Shown here: piece after piece, positions 11,505 through 23,643 of the stretch
Layout of the letters: the number at the start of each line of letters is the position of its first letter
How positions within the stretch are numbered: position 1 is the stretch's first letter
DNA from: Hygrophila difformis
Taxonomy: Eukaryota > Streptophyta > Magnoliopsida > Lamiales > Acanthaceae
Length of the DNA: 64,000 bases
Direction: 5' to 3'
Assembly (NCBI GenBank): GCA_030278955.1
Contig: JAOANR010000006.1
Coordinates: 6,781,915 to 6,845,914 of the forward strand
Made by a program: the position numbers and the translations under genes
Notes under the pieces: generated by a model
Database searches by the model: none
Told to the model about the DNA's origin: nothing
Seen by the model: only the letters and a program-made list of their open reading frames with translations

Positions 11505-13958
11505 TTAAACATTCAAATACTTGAGGGCTGTGTGGACATCCTTATCGCCTCTTCCGCTGCAGCACAGCACGACCTTAGCTCCATCAGGAAGAGTCGGGCA
11601 CAGGTACTCCAGATAGGCTAGAGCATGGGATGTCTCTAGCGCTGGAATAATGCCTTCAAGCCTCGATAGCCTCTTGAATGCTGCACTCAGGAGAAAAAGT
11701 TCATGAAAAACAGGAATGCACAATATGATGCAGCAAAAATTTCAAAACTGATTGACATCAGAAAATGGAGTGTCATTGAAAAGGAGCTTATCGCAATACT
11801 TCTTACCCTCTAATGCCTCTTCGTCAGTGATACTATGATACTCTGCCCGTCCGAGATCTTTAAGGAAACTGTGCTCTGGTCCTACTCCAGGATAATCCAG
11901 GCTATACATAGAAGATGAATAAATAAATATATGTGCTGGTCATCAAGAAGTAGGGCTAATTTTTACTCTTGAATTGGAAAGAAGAGTGGATTAGCATTTA
12001 CCCAGCACTAATGGAATGTGGCTCGACGATCTGCCCATCTTGATCTTGCAACAAGTAACTCATAGCTCCATGAAGAACTCCAACCTCTCCTTTAGTCAGG
12101 GTAGCAGCGTGCTTGCCGCTGTCTATGCCAAAACCAGCAGCTTCAACACCAATTAACTTAACTTCCTTGTCATCAACGAATTCATGGAAGAGACCCATGG
12201 CATTTGAACCTCCACCAACGCAGGCAACGAGCACATCAGGTTTGCCACCCCATTTTTCCAATGCCTGTTTTCTGGTTTCCTTGCCGATCACAGCATGAAA
12301 GTCTCTAACCATCATAGGATAAGGATGTGGCCCCGCAACAGAACCCAATATGTAATGAGTAGTTTCAACATTAGAGACCCAATCCCGTATAGCTTGAGAT
12401 GTAGCATCCTTCAGTGTGGCAGTCCCAGAATGGACCCCTCTAACCTACACAAGTTATTCACAAAAGCTTCAACGAAATATCCTTGATTGCTAATCTTAGA
12501 CACCAATCTTTCTGACCACCAAAAAAGCACCAACAAAACAAGCAATCTAATTCTGAAACAAACTCCCTCCGTCCCATTAATTTTGTCTATCTTTCCTTTT
12601 TGGGTTGTCCCAATAACAATGGCTACTTTCTATTTTAAGGAAATTATATAAGCATGATTAGAATAGCCAACATCGGCATGATTGAAGAAATAGATCTTCT
12701 ATCAACCCACCGTTCATTTATTTGCTTATCTAGTAGCTTCAAATTATAATAATGAAGAAATTTCAAATATAACAGCCTAAGCAAAGGAAATTGCATATCA
12801 CAATTCTCACAGGGGATATCACAATGATTTGAGGCTCAAGTTCGATTCAGAGTGTGGACGTGGGTGCACTCGGGTGAAAAGTGAAGTCTTTAACACATGC
12901 CAGATAATTTAAGAACTAATAGCAAAAGATAGAGCGGAGACATACCTCAGCGCCAAGCAGACGCATTCTAAAGACATTGAGCGCCTGTCTCTCCATATCT
13001 TGAGCACCCATGTAGATTACACATGGCAAACCAAACCGAGCACAAACAGTAGCGGTGGCCACACCATGCTGACCAGCTCCAGTTTCAGCAATGATTCGCT
13101 GCTTTCCAAGACGCTTTGCAAGCAAAGCTTGGGCAATAGCATTGTTGATCTTGTGTGCTCCCGTATGATTAAGGTCTTCCCTCTTGAGGTATATGTGTGG
13201 CCCGGTTCCGTCGGGGCGTCTATAATGCTCAGTAAGCCGTTCAGCGAAGTATAACGGGCTCTCTCTTCCTACATAGTCTTTCAATATTCCTGCTAGCTCT
13301 TTCTGCAATTGATTTCAAAAGACAATGAATATTGATGAACAGAATTGCATAATTGAATACCCGCGACGGCAATAACGTCCTTGACGCAAAATATATCATT
13401 TCGAGTGTTTCTTTCTAAGTCGACGTTTACAAATTAGATTCACACTCCATGGATAAAACCACATAAAGTTTTCAATATTTCTAATCAAATTCGGATTAAT
13501 TCAACAATACTACTCATAAAGTTTCCTAAACTTTCCACATAACCAAAAACAGAATTAGCAGACAAGATTAAAAGGCTCAATCTTTGAACCAAAAAAAAAA
13601 AAAAAAAAAACCTAACCTGGAATTCATCGTCTTTGGATAGAGCTTTGAAAGCGGTCTCGAGCTCGGAAAGAGCGTACATCAGAGTCTCGGGCACATATTT
13701 ACCGCCAAATTTCCCAAATCGGCCGAATGCGTCAGGGCGCTGCAGAACCTCCGCCGCCGCATTCACCGCCGTCGCGGGTATTTTGGATGGGAGCCTGCAA
13801 AGGATTGAAGGACAAGGAGAAAAGGGGTTAGGGGAAACCCGAGTGGATTTGAGAGTGAGAAGGGAATGGGAATGGGAATGGGAACGGAACTGCGACGGAA
13901 GGTCGGCCTGGGTTGGGGAAGATGTGAAAGAGGAGGCCAGAGAAGACGCCGCTGACAT
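11505..13958 (-). CDS. TSB: tryptophan synthase beta subunit, plastid
   Basis: PLP enzyme joining indole and serine to give tryptophan in the plastid, normally as an alpha2-beta2 complex. Exons on the minus strand: 13958-13617, 13302-12946, 12444-12002, 11901-11807 and 11680-11505, all GT/AG with matching phase, giving 470 residues, the usual length for plant TSB. Residues 1 to about 70 form a Ser-rich transit peptide. [13 protein letters not shown] opens the mature enzyme. HLTGAHK-type motif [10 protein letters not shown] holds the PLP lysine, K165. [12 protein letters not shown] follows, GGGSNA (310-315) is the phosphate-binding loop, and the C-terminus has CSGRGDKDV. The first ATG of the frame is at 13958; the frame upstream has only non-ATG codons. 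Introns are short to medium, with no break. Nothing suggests a pseudogene. Confidence 0.95.
12563..12640. mobile_element. one-sided Stowaway-like terminus in TSB intron 2
   Basis: CTCCCTCCGTCCC at about 12564 is a perfect Stowaway end. I cannot find the matching inverted end within the intron, so this is a solo or decayed fragment. Confidence 0.4.
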
Positions 13959-14588
13959 TTTTGGGTGTTTGAAAGGGACAACGGCTCGCCGACGACTGCA
14001 AATTTGAGCCCACGGAGGTGTGTATTTATGCACCTACTTTGATTTTTCTCTTTGTAATACCAAACGGGGCATTAAATGTAGTACTAATAATATTGTGAAA
14101 ATTACAGGTATTGGTGAAAATGTCCTGTTTATTTAGGGAACTTGACAAATTTAACCTATCTGCGTCGTTGTTTAAAATAAGAATACTTGTTGAAAGTCAC
14201 AATTTAAACAATCATAGCATATAGATCTGACAATAGTCCTTATACAGTTATACCGACGTTGCTTGTTAAATTGTAAACTTTTTGACTATAGATGATAACA
14301 TCATTAAATTAATAGGACTTCTTACCAAAAAAACGCATGGATATTTCCTTGCTATAAAATAGTACTCCTTATTTCCTTATCTAATACTACTTCTATATGA
14401 AATGCACTGACGCGAATTTAAAACTAAGCAAACACAATGTTGTCTCATGAAATCCAATCTTTTCGTGCTTTATTCTTTTCTATAAAGTATTCCCATAAAG
14501 AATTTTACATCACAATTTTAGTAAAATTATAGATTTCATTCTAAATATTGTAAATACTGTGAGCCGTAAACTATAAAATAAGGTTTTG
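13959..14588 (-). promoter_or_regulatory. upstream region of TSB
   Basis: The region between the TSB start and the repeat at 14589 has no open frame. It should hold the TSB promoter and leader, read right to left, but I cannot name a convincing TATA box. Confidence 0.35.
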
Positions 14589-16036
14589 GTTAGGGTGCGA
14601 TCAAGTCATTTGACTTGATGTGCTGCGGAAGTTCCCACCATTGATTAATTTTGTAAATCAACGGTTGAGATTAACTTGAAGGTTAAAATAGTAAATTTGC
14701 TATATTATTTGAGAATGAACGTTCTTCTTCTTCTTCTTCCGTCTTCTTCCGTTCTTCTTCTCTTCTTCTTTGCATTTCAAGGATTGATATCATACTACCC
14801 TCCAATTTGCTTAATTATGCTGCTATACATAGATATACGTCGCTGAAATATTTTTAAATAAAATCATTGAATTGTTCATGAAAACGTACCCGAAATATTC
14901 TAGTTGAGTCGCTGAATTATTCTTCATAGCATCGCTGAATTATTCTTCATAGCATCGCTGAATTATTCTTCATAGCATCGCTGAATTCTTCTTGACAGCC
15001 TCGCTGAATTCTTCTTTGTAGCGTCGCTGAATTCTTCTGTGTAATGTGGCTGAATGCTGAACTTGTCGCTTAAATATTTTTTATTTGAAATTATCTATTA
15101 ATATATTTGTTACCATTCGTTGATGATTATTTGAATATATTAGATTAGATATGATATTATTTACCAAATATTAGATATGATAACATACTAAATATAGGTT
15201 TACCAAATATTAGATATGATATTATTTACCAAATATTAGATATGATAACAGAATTGTTTTTGGTAGCATCGCTGAATCATTCTTGGTAGCGTCGCTGAAT
15301 TCTGCTTGGTACCATCGCTGAATTACTCTACCTGATCTCGCTGAAATATATTTGATAGCATCCCTTCATTATTTTTGATAGCATCACAGAATTGTTTTTG
15401 GTAGCATCGATGAATTATTCTAGGTTGCGTCGCTGAATTATTCTTGGTATCATCGCTGAATTATGCTAGATACGGTCGGTGAAATATATTTGATAGCATC
15501 GCTTCATTATTTTTGGTAGCATCACATAATTATTTTTGGTAGCATCGCTGAATCATTATAGGTTGCATCGCTGAATTATTCTTGGTACCATCGCTGAATT
15601 ATTCTTGGTACCATCGCTGAATTATGCTAGATACTCTCGCTGAATTCCTCTACTTGTGGTCCCTGAAATATATTTTATAGCATCACTTAATTGTTTTTGG
15701 TAAGATCGCTGAAATGATCTATTAATAAATTTGATACGTATCTTTGATCATAAAAAGATATTATTTGAAATATTAGATATGGATTACCAAATATTTGATA
15801 TGATTTACCAAATAATAAATATGATAACATACTAAATATAGAGTTACCAAATATTAGATATGATAACATGTCTAAAATACTTGTTGTATCGCTGAAATGC
15901 ATTGTTTTTAAAATGAACTATTATTGTGTTATGACAATTATACCCTTTATCATTTACAACCCTTGGATTTTAAACGGACGCTTCAGATCGCTGCCTTGAT
16001 GTGCTGCGGGATTTGTTGATTGCACCCTAACTGGAC
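14589..16036. mobile_element. minisatellite-filled mobile repeat, copy 1 (1448 bp)
   Basis: The outer ends are inverted: GTTAGGGTGCGATCAA on the left and GCACCCTAAC on the right, reading GTTAGGGTGCAATCAA in reverse complement. Just inside both ends is the direct motif CTTGATGTGCTGCGG, and the left one overlaps the palindrome ATCAAGTCA-TT-TGACTTGAT. The interior from about 14905 to 15720 is a degenerate tandem array with a basic period of 23 bp, keyed by TCGCTGAATT. A relative with the same ends and order lies at 37448-39067. No target duplication longer than TA is visible and no transposase is present, so the class is unresolved. Confidence 0.75.
14905..15720. repeat. 23-bp minisatellite array
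   Basis: Units begin TCGCTGAATTATTCTT and end in variants of CATAGCA or GGTAGCA. Repeats at 14925-14995 keep the 23-bp step exactly. Later units drift (for example CACATAATT, CCTTCATT) and are broken by an ATTAGATATGAT-rich block at about 15130-15250. Confidence 0.85.
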
Positions 16037-16107
16037 CCATAAAATAAACCATAAAAGAAGGAAAAAAAAAAAAAACTATTGTATGCTAATCTCATTCCTT
16101 TTCTTTT

Positions 16108-16268
16108 TAAAAAAACTTATACATACTATGAAATTGGTGGTAGAAACCCATGCCACACAAGTTACAAAGGGACAAAGAGAAATGATAGGAGACCAAGTGG
16201 GAAATGAACCCCAACTTAAAGATTGAGAGTTAGGGGACTTCCACTAGGCCAAGCTAAGTCTCAACTCC
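16108..16268 (-). mobile_element. SINE copy, reverse orientation
   Basis: Read on the minus strand: TTGAGACTTAGCTTGGCC, a B-box-like GGGTTCATTTCCC segment, then the ACCCATGCCACACAAGTTAC complement. These are the same modules and order as the SINE copies at 41134 and 52711. The A-tail appears as a T-run or A-interrupted run near 16100. I could not fix a target duplication. Confidence 0.6.
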
Positions 16269-16497
16269 ACACGGACATCTATTCTAAGAATATTTTGATT
16301 AGAATTGATATCATAAAATTTAATACTACAATTATTCCAATATTACACTTGAATTATTTTTATGTACATATGATTATGATTTCATTATAATAGCAATAAT
16401 GGTGTTATTTTAAATAGTTGATATTATGAGTTGGCATATACTAATACTAAGTATTTGGAAAATTTGAATTTGGTTTCATCGATAAGCAACTTACTAA

Positions 16498-17241
16498 CGG
16501 TGCGTTTGGTTGGAGGGATCTTAAATTACCGGTGAGAATGTGATTGCTGGGAATGTAATATTACTGGGAATATGAGATTGCTGGGAATCTTATTTTTTTG
16601 ATGTTTTAAGATTATTGCGTTTGGTTAGATTGATAATCTTATATTTCTAATTCTAATTAATTTACCATAATGTCCATGAATTTCAATTGAACGAATGTTA
16701 TAAATATATCATTTTGCTACACAATAAAAATATTTAAGCCGATTTATTTTTTAAAATATTGAAAATTCTTTATATGTAATTTATTGTGTGATAATTACTT
16801 ATTTAATATGAGAATATATATTAAAATATGAGAATATATATACAAATATAAAAATATATATTAAAATATGAGAATATATATATATAATATGTTTAAATAA
16901 TTTAAAATTTTTCAATTTATTTTTTTAAAATTAAATTTCATAAATTTATCAATTTTTAGAATACAAATATCTAAATTTATAAAATAAAATAAGTATAAAA
17001 AGTGAGGGTATAAAAGTCAAATTAATAGTATAAAAGTAGGTAAGTGGAGATGATAATCTAAGATTACCTGCCCTACAGGTGGGAATGTGATTCCCACCTA
17101 AAACAGCCAACATTCCCACCGCCCACCTCGGTGGGAATGTGACATTCCCACATAAAACATGCCCCGAACCAAATATGAGCATGTTTCATTCCCTATTTAA
17201 GATTCTCAGTGAAAATCTCAGATCCCGAACCAAACGTCTCG
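16498..17241. mobile_element. Tourist/Harbinger-like MITE, copy 2 (744 bp)
   Basis: Same family as 1237-2018: the left end CGGTGCGTTTGGTTGGA and the right end (reverse complement CGAGACGTTTGGTTCGG) are flanked by TAA at 16495-16497 and 17242-17244. The same internal AATATGAGAATATATATT-rich middle is present. Confidence 0.85.
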
Positions 17242-17244
17242 TAA

Positions 17245-17952
17245 AAGACTTGGTGGAGTCATGTTTGAAGCGAAAGAATTTACTGAAAAACTCGGCAGTG
17301 GCAATTGCATTAATGATGTTAATTACCTTCCCAAATCCCACACGACACGAGGATTGTAAATTGTAATTGTGAAACAGCGGATATTTTGGGGTTCAAAATC
17401 CTAAATGGTACACACTACACTAATACTTAACTTGGTAAGTACTTCCGGCATTACAACGTTCTTCACTGTCGCAGCTCACTGCCCATAATCTTAGGTGGTC
17501 TTGCCAGCATTGCCTTATTTCACCCTAATAAGATAAGAAGCTTACTTTTCTTCCATCCTTTTTTTTTTAATCACTTCATGCATCTTCTATCAGGCGGGCC
17601 TAAGATGGACTAGCCTAAGCCCTTATTTATGGAATGACCCACACTCTTAAACCCTGATTTGCCACACTATAATTTAATTCTAATAAATTATGCATTTAGT
17701 TATTAAGTCAATTTGTATCAAATTCAACTATTTTATTTAAATAATAAAATAATCTTTTATTTTATTTTAAACTTGAAACTTAATGATTCAAATATGTTAG
17801 ATAAATCAAACGACATATTTAAACCAATATTCAGTTTTATTGAATGACTACTAGTCAGTATTTACAAAGAGTAACAGGAAAAGTAAGTAAGTAACCCAAT
17901 TCTAGCATGAGCAAAGGGATGAGGGATGTATAAAATAATGAAGGAATATTAT
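17245..17952. other. intergenic and SGP 3' flank
   Basis: No gene recognised. The right part (17.8-17.95 kb) probably contains the 3' untranslated region of the SGP gene, which reads leftwards. Confidence 0.4.
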
Positions 17953-20900
17953 TCAGAAGTCCACGATGGGTTCGCCAAGAGTCAAGTTCCTCTGTATAGT
18001 CCATGGTAAGTTAAAAAGCTTTGCCATGATGAACTTGAATATCTTATTTACATTTATGTTATGCGTTGCACTTGAGAAGAACAGTGTTGCCTTCATAGCC
18101 CTTGCGTATGCCCTTGCCTGCATCACCATTTATTAATTGCTTATTATTTTTAAAAACCACATTATTTTAAAAACTTTCTAATCGATAAACTCTAAATTCC
18201 ATCCGTATAATCCAAACGACACCCCTCCCTCAGTTTTTACCTTTTCAAATTTTAAATTTTAATATCAAACACTATTGTTCAAAACCATCTCAATTTTAAA
18301 ACTTTTTTTTTTTTTTACCATTAACTCTAAATTCTAATTATTTATCAAATTTAGCTCTAAGGCTATGTAATTCAATTTACAAATCAATGGAGACTATTTA
18401 TTTTGGTCTCCCTCAAAATAACACCACTGATTCCATAGTTTTGTTGAATGACAATAATTTTTTTGGCAGTTTAATTACTTCTATATCTAAGAATTCCGTT
18501 TCCTATGGGGGATTAATTATATAAAACATAAGAGGAGATGAAATACACTAGTAGTAATTGGCAATATCAGTAGTACCTGTGTGACCACAGTCCATTGAAT
18601 ATCAAGTGGGAGTTGCACAAAATCATCGAATTTGGTCCCTATTAAAATAGGAATTGCTGTCTGCAAACAAGACAAGATTTAGAGAGATGAGACCTAATCA
18701 GCACAAGGTTTCCCCCTATTGTTGTTGAATTTTGTATCCACTCTCTGTCAGATTTAATAGTTTCAATCCCCCCCCTCGAAATGTAGTGGAATAAAACAAA
18801 ACATCCAAATTTGACAAACACACAGTTGATAATCATCATATGCACAGTAGTTGTGTCCCACCACACAACAAGCATTGAAGTTGAGTTCACGTGTAGCACA
18901 CGACATAGACTTGACTTTGGGTTTCCTAAGAATCAACTCAGACGCACGAATTATATGGAACATAATGGGTAAGTTCAATTAACCCAATATGGAACCCCAT
19001 GAGTAATTTAGGAGAATACTTTCTAAAAGACGAATGTGTTGATACTCTAATCAAATGAGCCCACAATCTTCTCAAGAAAAAACAAGAAATCATACAACTC
19101 AAGAGGCGTGAGTTAGGGACTTTCGATTACTCTGATGTACTGTATATGCACCAGGCCAGTATTAACTGTTAACAAGTGCAAGTTAGCCCACATGGATGCT
19201 TCGACCAAATATCTAAACCATAAGTATTGTACAAGTATGGCTGTGGACATAGGCGGATCTATGTGGAAGTTTACGATAGCACGAGATACCACTCATATTG
19301 ATAAATTGTAATTTTAAGCTAAATTTTTTTTAAAGATTTTGCTTGATTTGGCTTTGTGCAACCACTGATTTTTTTTTTTTTTTTTTGTGGCAATACCACT
19401 ATAATCAATTATAAGTTTATAACAGTCTTTTATAATAATTTTTGTATTTTGACTATTATTCTTAATTTCAACATAGTTTCGACCACTTTTGTGATACCAC
19501 TGAAAAGAATTTCTGAATCCGCCTATGGCTGTGGAGCTAGCAATACATTTGCAGTTCCAACTCAATTAGTTCCACACTTGAAACCTTATCATGTCATAAG
19601 GGTATACTTCCTCCGTTCTCATTTAAATGCTCCCTTTCAATAGTTACTACTATTCATTGAGTAACTTTGATCAAATTTTTTCACATAGTTTTATAAGATA
19701 AAACATAGTCAAGTGAGATCTTGTTAGATTCGTCTAATCACGTAGTTTTAGAATATCAAATTTTTATAATTTTTACTTATATACAATTTGAATTATAAAT
19801 ATTTAAAAATGTGTCTTGGACTGCGTGAAATGCAGAAGTGGAGCACTTATATGAGAACAGAGGAAGTATATAACAAATGCCAAATGGCACAAATCAGAAG
19901 CTTAAAATTTACAAAATTTTATACTATAAAGTTTAATAAACGGCGTGATCCTATATACTAGAACCCTGTATGTTCTTAATTTACTCTGTTGTCTGTTCGT
20001 TTGAAAAGACATACATATAGAAAAAATAATAATAATAATAATTCATAAAATGTTCTCGTATACAAATTTTAATTTATTAAGTACTACTTGTATAAATACA
20101 TGCAACTTTATAATAAAATGAAAAATACGGAGTATTTGGGAGGATGACGGTATTACTGCTACAGTAACCACTAACTATGCAGGAGCAGTTAATATTCTCA
20201 TTTAATGAGCATGGGAAAGGAACGGACATACTACTCCCACAGCCACAGGCCACAGGCCACAGCTACAATAATATTTTATGGCAATTTGTTGCAGTGTGAG
20301 TGAGGTGCTGCTTTTAAGAAACTACCAGCAAATTATTTACTAGTAGTAAGTACTACTTTCTTGGGTAATGTTAAAAGTAAAAGCCTTGGTTTCAAAGTAG
20401 ATACCTGGTTCCACTTCATTGCTTCACAGTACCATCCAATTACACTGCAATTCCCCATCAAGTTTCAATACAATTTTCAAAATTTGAAACTGAATGACTA
20501 TTCTGATTTACGGAGTAGTCTACTACTCATTGTGCAGAGTTAGAATTCAAGATATAGTATAACTGATGAAATGAATGTACTAACAAACAAGGTGCTGACC
20601 TGCTGAGGGTGCTTCTACTTGTGAGATCAAACATAAACAATATAGCCACCGCATCTTTGCAGGCAATTGGAACTTGATCGGATGAACTGTTCTTGTCCCC
20701 TGAGATCTAATTAAACTATGTCATGTATGTTGGAAATTGGAAAATAGTGTTTACTTTTTTAGATTAAAAATCTCCAACATAAACAAGTATTTATAGAAAC
20801 AACGTAAATTAACCTCCAACATCCCAAATACTGCAAGCAATTCTTGCTCCTTGTATATACATTGTTTTATCCATTACATTCACTCCTTTCATCTGCAAAC

Positions 20901-21383
20901 TTCTCTTTTCCTCTTCATCTCCAACATACTTCACCTTCACCCAAAAAACAAACACTCACATAAATTAAAACTCCAAACAGACAAAATCAAATTAAAATGC
21001 TGAAAACTAGTGTTGAATCTCACCAGGAACCTTGTTTTTCCAATCCGGCAATCGCCTAACGCACCGATCTTCAACGACACTAAATCCGACTCATCGCTCT
21101 CGTAACCGCTGCTGGTGGACGCCACCGTAGTACGGCAGCCGCCGCCGGACCCGATGTCCTCCGTTGACGGAGAAGACTCACACCTCGGACGAGCGTACAG
21201 TCTCCTGTACCTAGCATTAGGGATTCTTATGGAGCAGGCGAGAATTCTGTCCCAAATTAACTTCAACAACCGGCGGAATACTGCGCCTTTTTCTAGTATT
21301 CCCCAGCGGACGTCGACTCGGATGATTTTGCGACGAAGCTTCGTCATCTTTCCAGCGGCGTTGTCAAATTCGGCAGTAGCCAT
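17953..21383 (-). CDS. SGP: Spg1-like septum-promoting small GTPase
   Basis: Ras-superfamily GTPase, plant homologue of fission-yeast Spg1, which triggers septation through the SIN cascade; in plants it is thought to act upstream of MAP4K kinases. Exons on the minus strand: 21383-21024, 20934-20814, 20699-20600, 20444-20405, 18660-18577 and 18117-17953. All phases fit and give 289 residues. An N-terminal extension of about 100 residues contains KIIRVDVRWGILE and WDRILACS, typical of plant SGP. G1 is GDCRIGKT (110-117), G3 is WDVGG (157-161), then FMFDLTSRSTL, and G4 is GTKFDD. The C-terminus is KLFNLPWT..NLTLGEPIVDF with no prenylation CaaX. A second ATG 12 codons in is a possible start. Exon 4 is only 40 bp, and the 1.7-kb intron after it holds a hAT MITE and a Stowaway MITE. 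Confidence 0.92.
19248..19527. mobile_element. hAT MITE in an SGP intron, 280 bp
   Basis: The 8-bp target duplication GCTGTGGA (19240-19247 and 19528-19535) flanks the inverted ends CATAGGCGGATCTA and, by reverse complement, CATAGGCGGATTCA. These are textbook non-autonomous hAT features. Confidence 0.9.
19607..19866. mobile_element. Stowaway MITE in an SGP intron
   Basis: CTTCCTCCGTTCTC and GAGAACAGAGGAAG are inverted ends flanked by TA. The core GTGAGATCTTGTTAGATT is present. Length is 260 bp. Confidence 0.88.
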
Positions 21384-21649
21384 AGCAGGAGTGAGGAGAG
21401 GAACAGCAGAGGCAAAGATGAAACGCAAGATTGAAGAAAGTTGAAGAAGAAAAGCATTAATGACGGTTTTGGTGGGTTTTAACAAGTCAGTTGACAGCCA
21501 AACAACCCCTTAAATGGCCGAACCAAATGGCTAAAATCTCAATAGTAACTGATAGATAAGGTACATAGGCCTAGGGGACGTTAATAGGGTTAGGTCATTT
21601 TCATTCTTCCATTTAAATTCAATAGATATTTCATACTAGTATTTTCTTC

Positions 21650-21680
<31 letters not shown>

Positions 21681-21738
21681 ACTTCTTCATATGTGTACTT
21701 ATAATATTTTTAGGTCTACTAGTAATAGTACTTTATTA
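21384..21738. other. SGP upstream region
   Basis: The SGP leader and promoter should lie here, read right to left. The frame continues open to about 21485 without an ATG. A poly(A) stretch at 21651-21678 is a simple repeat. Confidence 0.4.
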
Positions 21739-22489
21739 GAGCATCTCCCATGGTTCCCTAAAACCCAAAATGGGGTGGCATCTTCTCTCCAACAATACCC
21801 TAAAACCAAACTTATTTTAAGTTTTTTGAGTTTTATGAATAGTAAATACTCAAATTTGAGTATTTACTATTCATAAACCTATATCACTTTTTGCAATTAA
21901 ATTAATTGCAATTTCATTCCTCCAATTGTTGCAAGTTGAATATTGATCTAATTTTGTATTATGCTTGATAATTTTATACTTCATATAATTTTTTTATTAA
22001 ATTAATTTTATATTTAATTAGATTATAAATTTTAAGGTTTCTTTATAAAATAAATTTTAAACATAAAGATAACTAAAATTTTTAAGTTTTGGTACAATTT
22101 TAGCAATCAATAAAAAAAATTACATTAGCATATGAAAATATAATTAAACATAACACATCTCAAATACTTAAAAAAATGTACAATATTAAACAACTAAATA
22201 ACTACGCAAATGGAAAATTAAGTTAATAGTCATCTAAATCAACATCGGATCCTCCAACATTATTGAAATACATAGATGAATTTGTATTGAATTTATGTGG
22301 GGTTAATGTATAATTTATAAGAAATGAAGGATATGATTGAAAAGATAAATAAGTTTGTATGAAAAAGAATATATAGAGAATATTCTTTTAAGTTTGAGTT
22401 TAGTGTAAATGGTTGGAGATGAATTACTGTTTGATGTGACATTTACTGTAAAATAGGTTTGAGTTTGGTGTTGGCTATTGGAGATGCCC
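21739..22489. mobile_element. Harbinger-like MITE, 751 bp
   Basis: The ends GAGCATCTCCCATGG and, by reverse complement, GGGCATCTCCAATAGC are inverted. TTA is duplicated at 21736-21738 and 22490-22492. The GGGCATCTCCAA type of end is common in plant MITEs. The interior is AT-rich and non-coding. Confidence 0.75.
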
Positions 22490-22959
22490 TTAACATTAGT
22501 AAATACCAAAAAACAAACATTAGTAAATACCGATTAGAGGTGGTTATTTCATTTTCTTAACTTAATATATATATATATATATATATATAAGTAGTATTTC
22601 TAAAGTTAGTAATATGGGATTAGTAAAAAGGGTATTTGATTCTCTCTCTCACTCCCTTGCCTAACTCAAGAGAACTTTTCAAATTTCTCATCAGTTTTAT
22701 TTAATGAATTATTAACATTATTATATAAAGTTTTTAACCATAAACTACAAAATTTTATGTAATTTGCAAATAACATTATTAACATTATTATAATTTGAGA
22801 TATTTGTAATATGATTATGATCGAGTGCAAAATTTGATCGCCGATCTCCAGTCCATTTTGTAATTGTGTATTATATATTATGGGCAACCATCAACAAACT
22901 TTGAATAAAATGAATTAATAAAATACTAACAACGTGAAGTATATATATATATATATATA
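22490..22959. other. intergenic with AT microsatellites
   Basis: (AT)n tracts lie at about 22566-22589 and 22941-22960. The second one is the insertion site of the LTR retrotransposon. No gene recognised. Confidence 0.6.
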
Positions 22960-23619
22960 TGTTGGAGCCATATGGAATAATGGGCCGCGAAAGAGCTATT
23001 GGGCCATAAGACATGGGCCGGAAGAAAGAGGAAGTCCCAAAAGAAGATGGGCTCAAGATTAGTAAGGCCGAAAGTACATAGTAAACCGAAGGGAGGAAAT
23101 CGAAGCTGATGAAGATTTCGGCCGAAATAGGGAGAAACAGCCGAAACCAAAACAACCGAATTGAAGAAAGAAAGAATTCGGCTCAGAGGAGTTAGCCGGA
23201 GAGCGGTTATTCCAGCTCCGGCTATAAATAGGGGTCGACACACTCAAAATCAGGGAGATCAATCCAACCCCCAAATTACTTTTATCAAGTTTAATTCCTT
23301 GTTATCTTTACTGCTTTCTTTACAGCTTTCCTTTACAGCTTTCCTTAGAATCTAGCCTAGTTTGTAGCGGTTACCATTTCCAAATCCACCGTTGCTCCTT
23401 AGCAGCTGGTAGTTTGGTTCCTTGTTTCTGGTGAATTCCGCCGTTGTTTCTTAACAACAGGCAGATTCTCCGTTGTATCTCGTTATTGTTGATCAATTCA
23501 AAGAAGATTAAGTCAATTGTGGGCGCATTATTGTTAATCCGAACCCGTAATCGGTTTGATCCTTTTCCGGTAGCCTCCCTTGAGGAGAAAAAGGTCATTG
23601 GCTACACCCGAGCCAAACA
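22960..23619 (+). repeat. 5' LTR (660 bp)
   Basis: Starts TGTTGGAGCC and ends CCAAACA. Compared with the 3' LTR I count three substitutions, at about 22966 (A/G), 23171 (G/A) and 23502 (G/T), and no indels. Confidence 0.95.
23223..23230 (+). promoter_or_regulatory. LTR TATA box
   Basis: TATAAATA within GGCTATAAATAGGGG, the expected U3 promoter. The identical box in the 3' LTR is at 35140-35147. Confidence 0.75.
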
Positions 23620-23620
23620 G

Positions 23621-23638
23621 TGGCACGCCCAGTGGGAC
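23621..23638 (+). promoter_or_regulatory. primer-binding site
   Basis: TGGCACGCCCAGTGGGAC begins two bases after the 5' LTR with the TGG expected for pairing to a tRNA CCA end. I cannot assign the primer tRNA with confidence. The gag ATG is only six bases further on, so the leader is unusually short. Confidence 0.7.
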
Positions 23639-23643
23639 GCAAA

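Noticed and set aside
13633..14007. 124-codon plus-strand frame
   Set aside because: It is antisense to the transit-peptide exon of tryptophan synthase beta.
14905..15720. CRISPR-like regularly spaced repeats
   Set aside because: The units are contiguous 23-bp minisatellite repeats with no unique spacers, in a plant nuclear genome.
22871..23274. Minus-strand frames in the 5' LTR resembling the start of the antisense gene frame
   Set aside because: The same frame exists in the 3' LTR, upstream of the likely ATG at 34679; in the 5' LTR it leads nowhere and is just LTR sequence.
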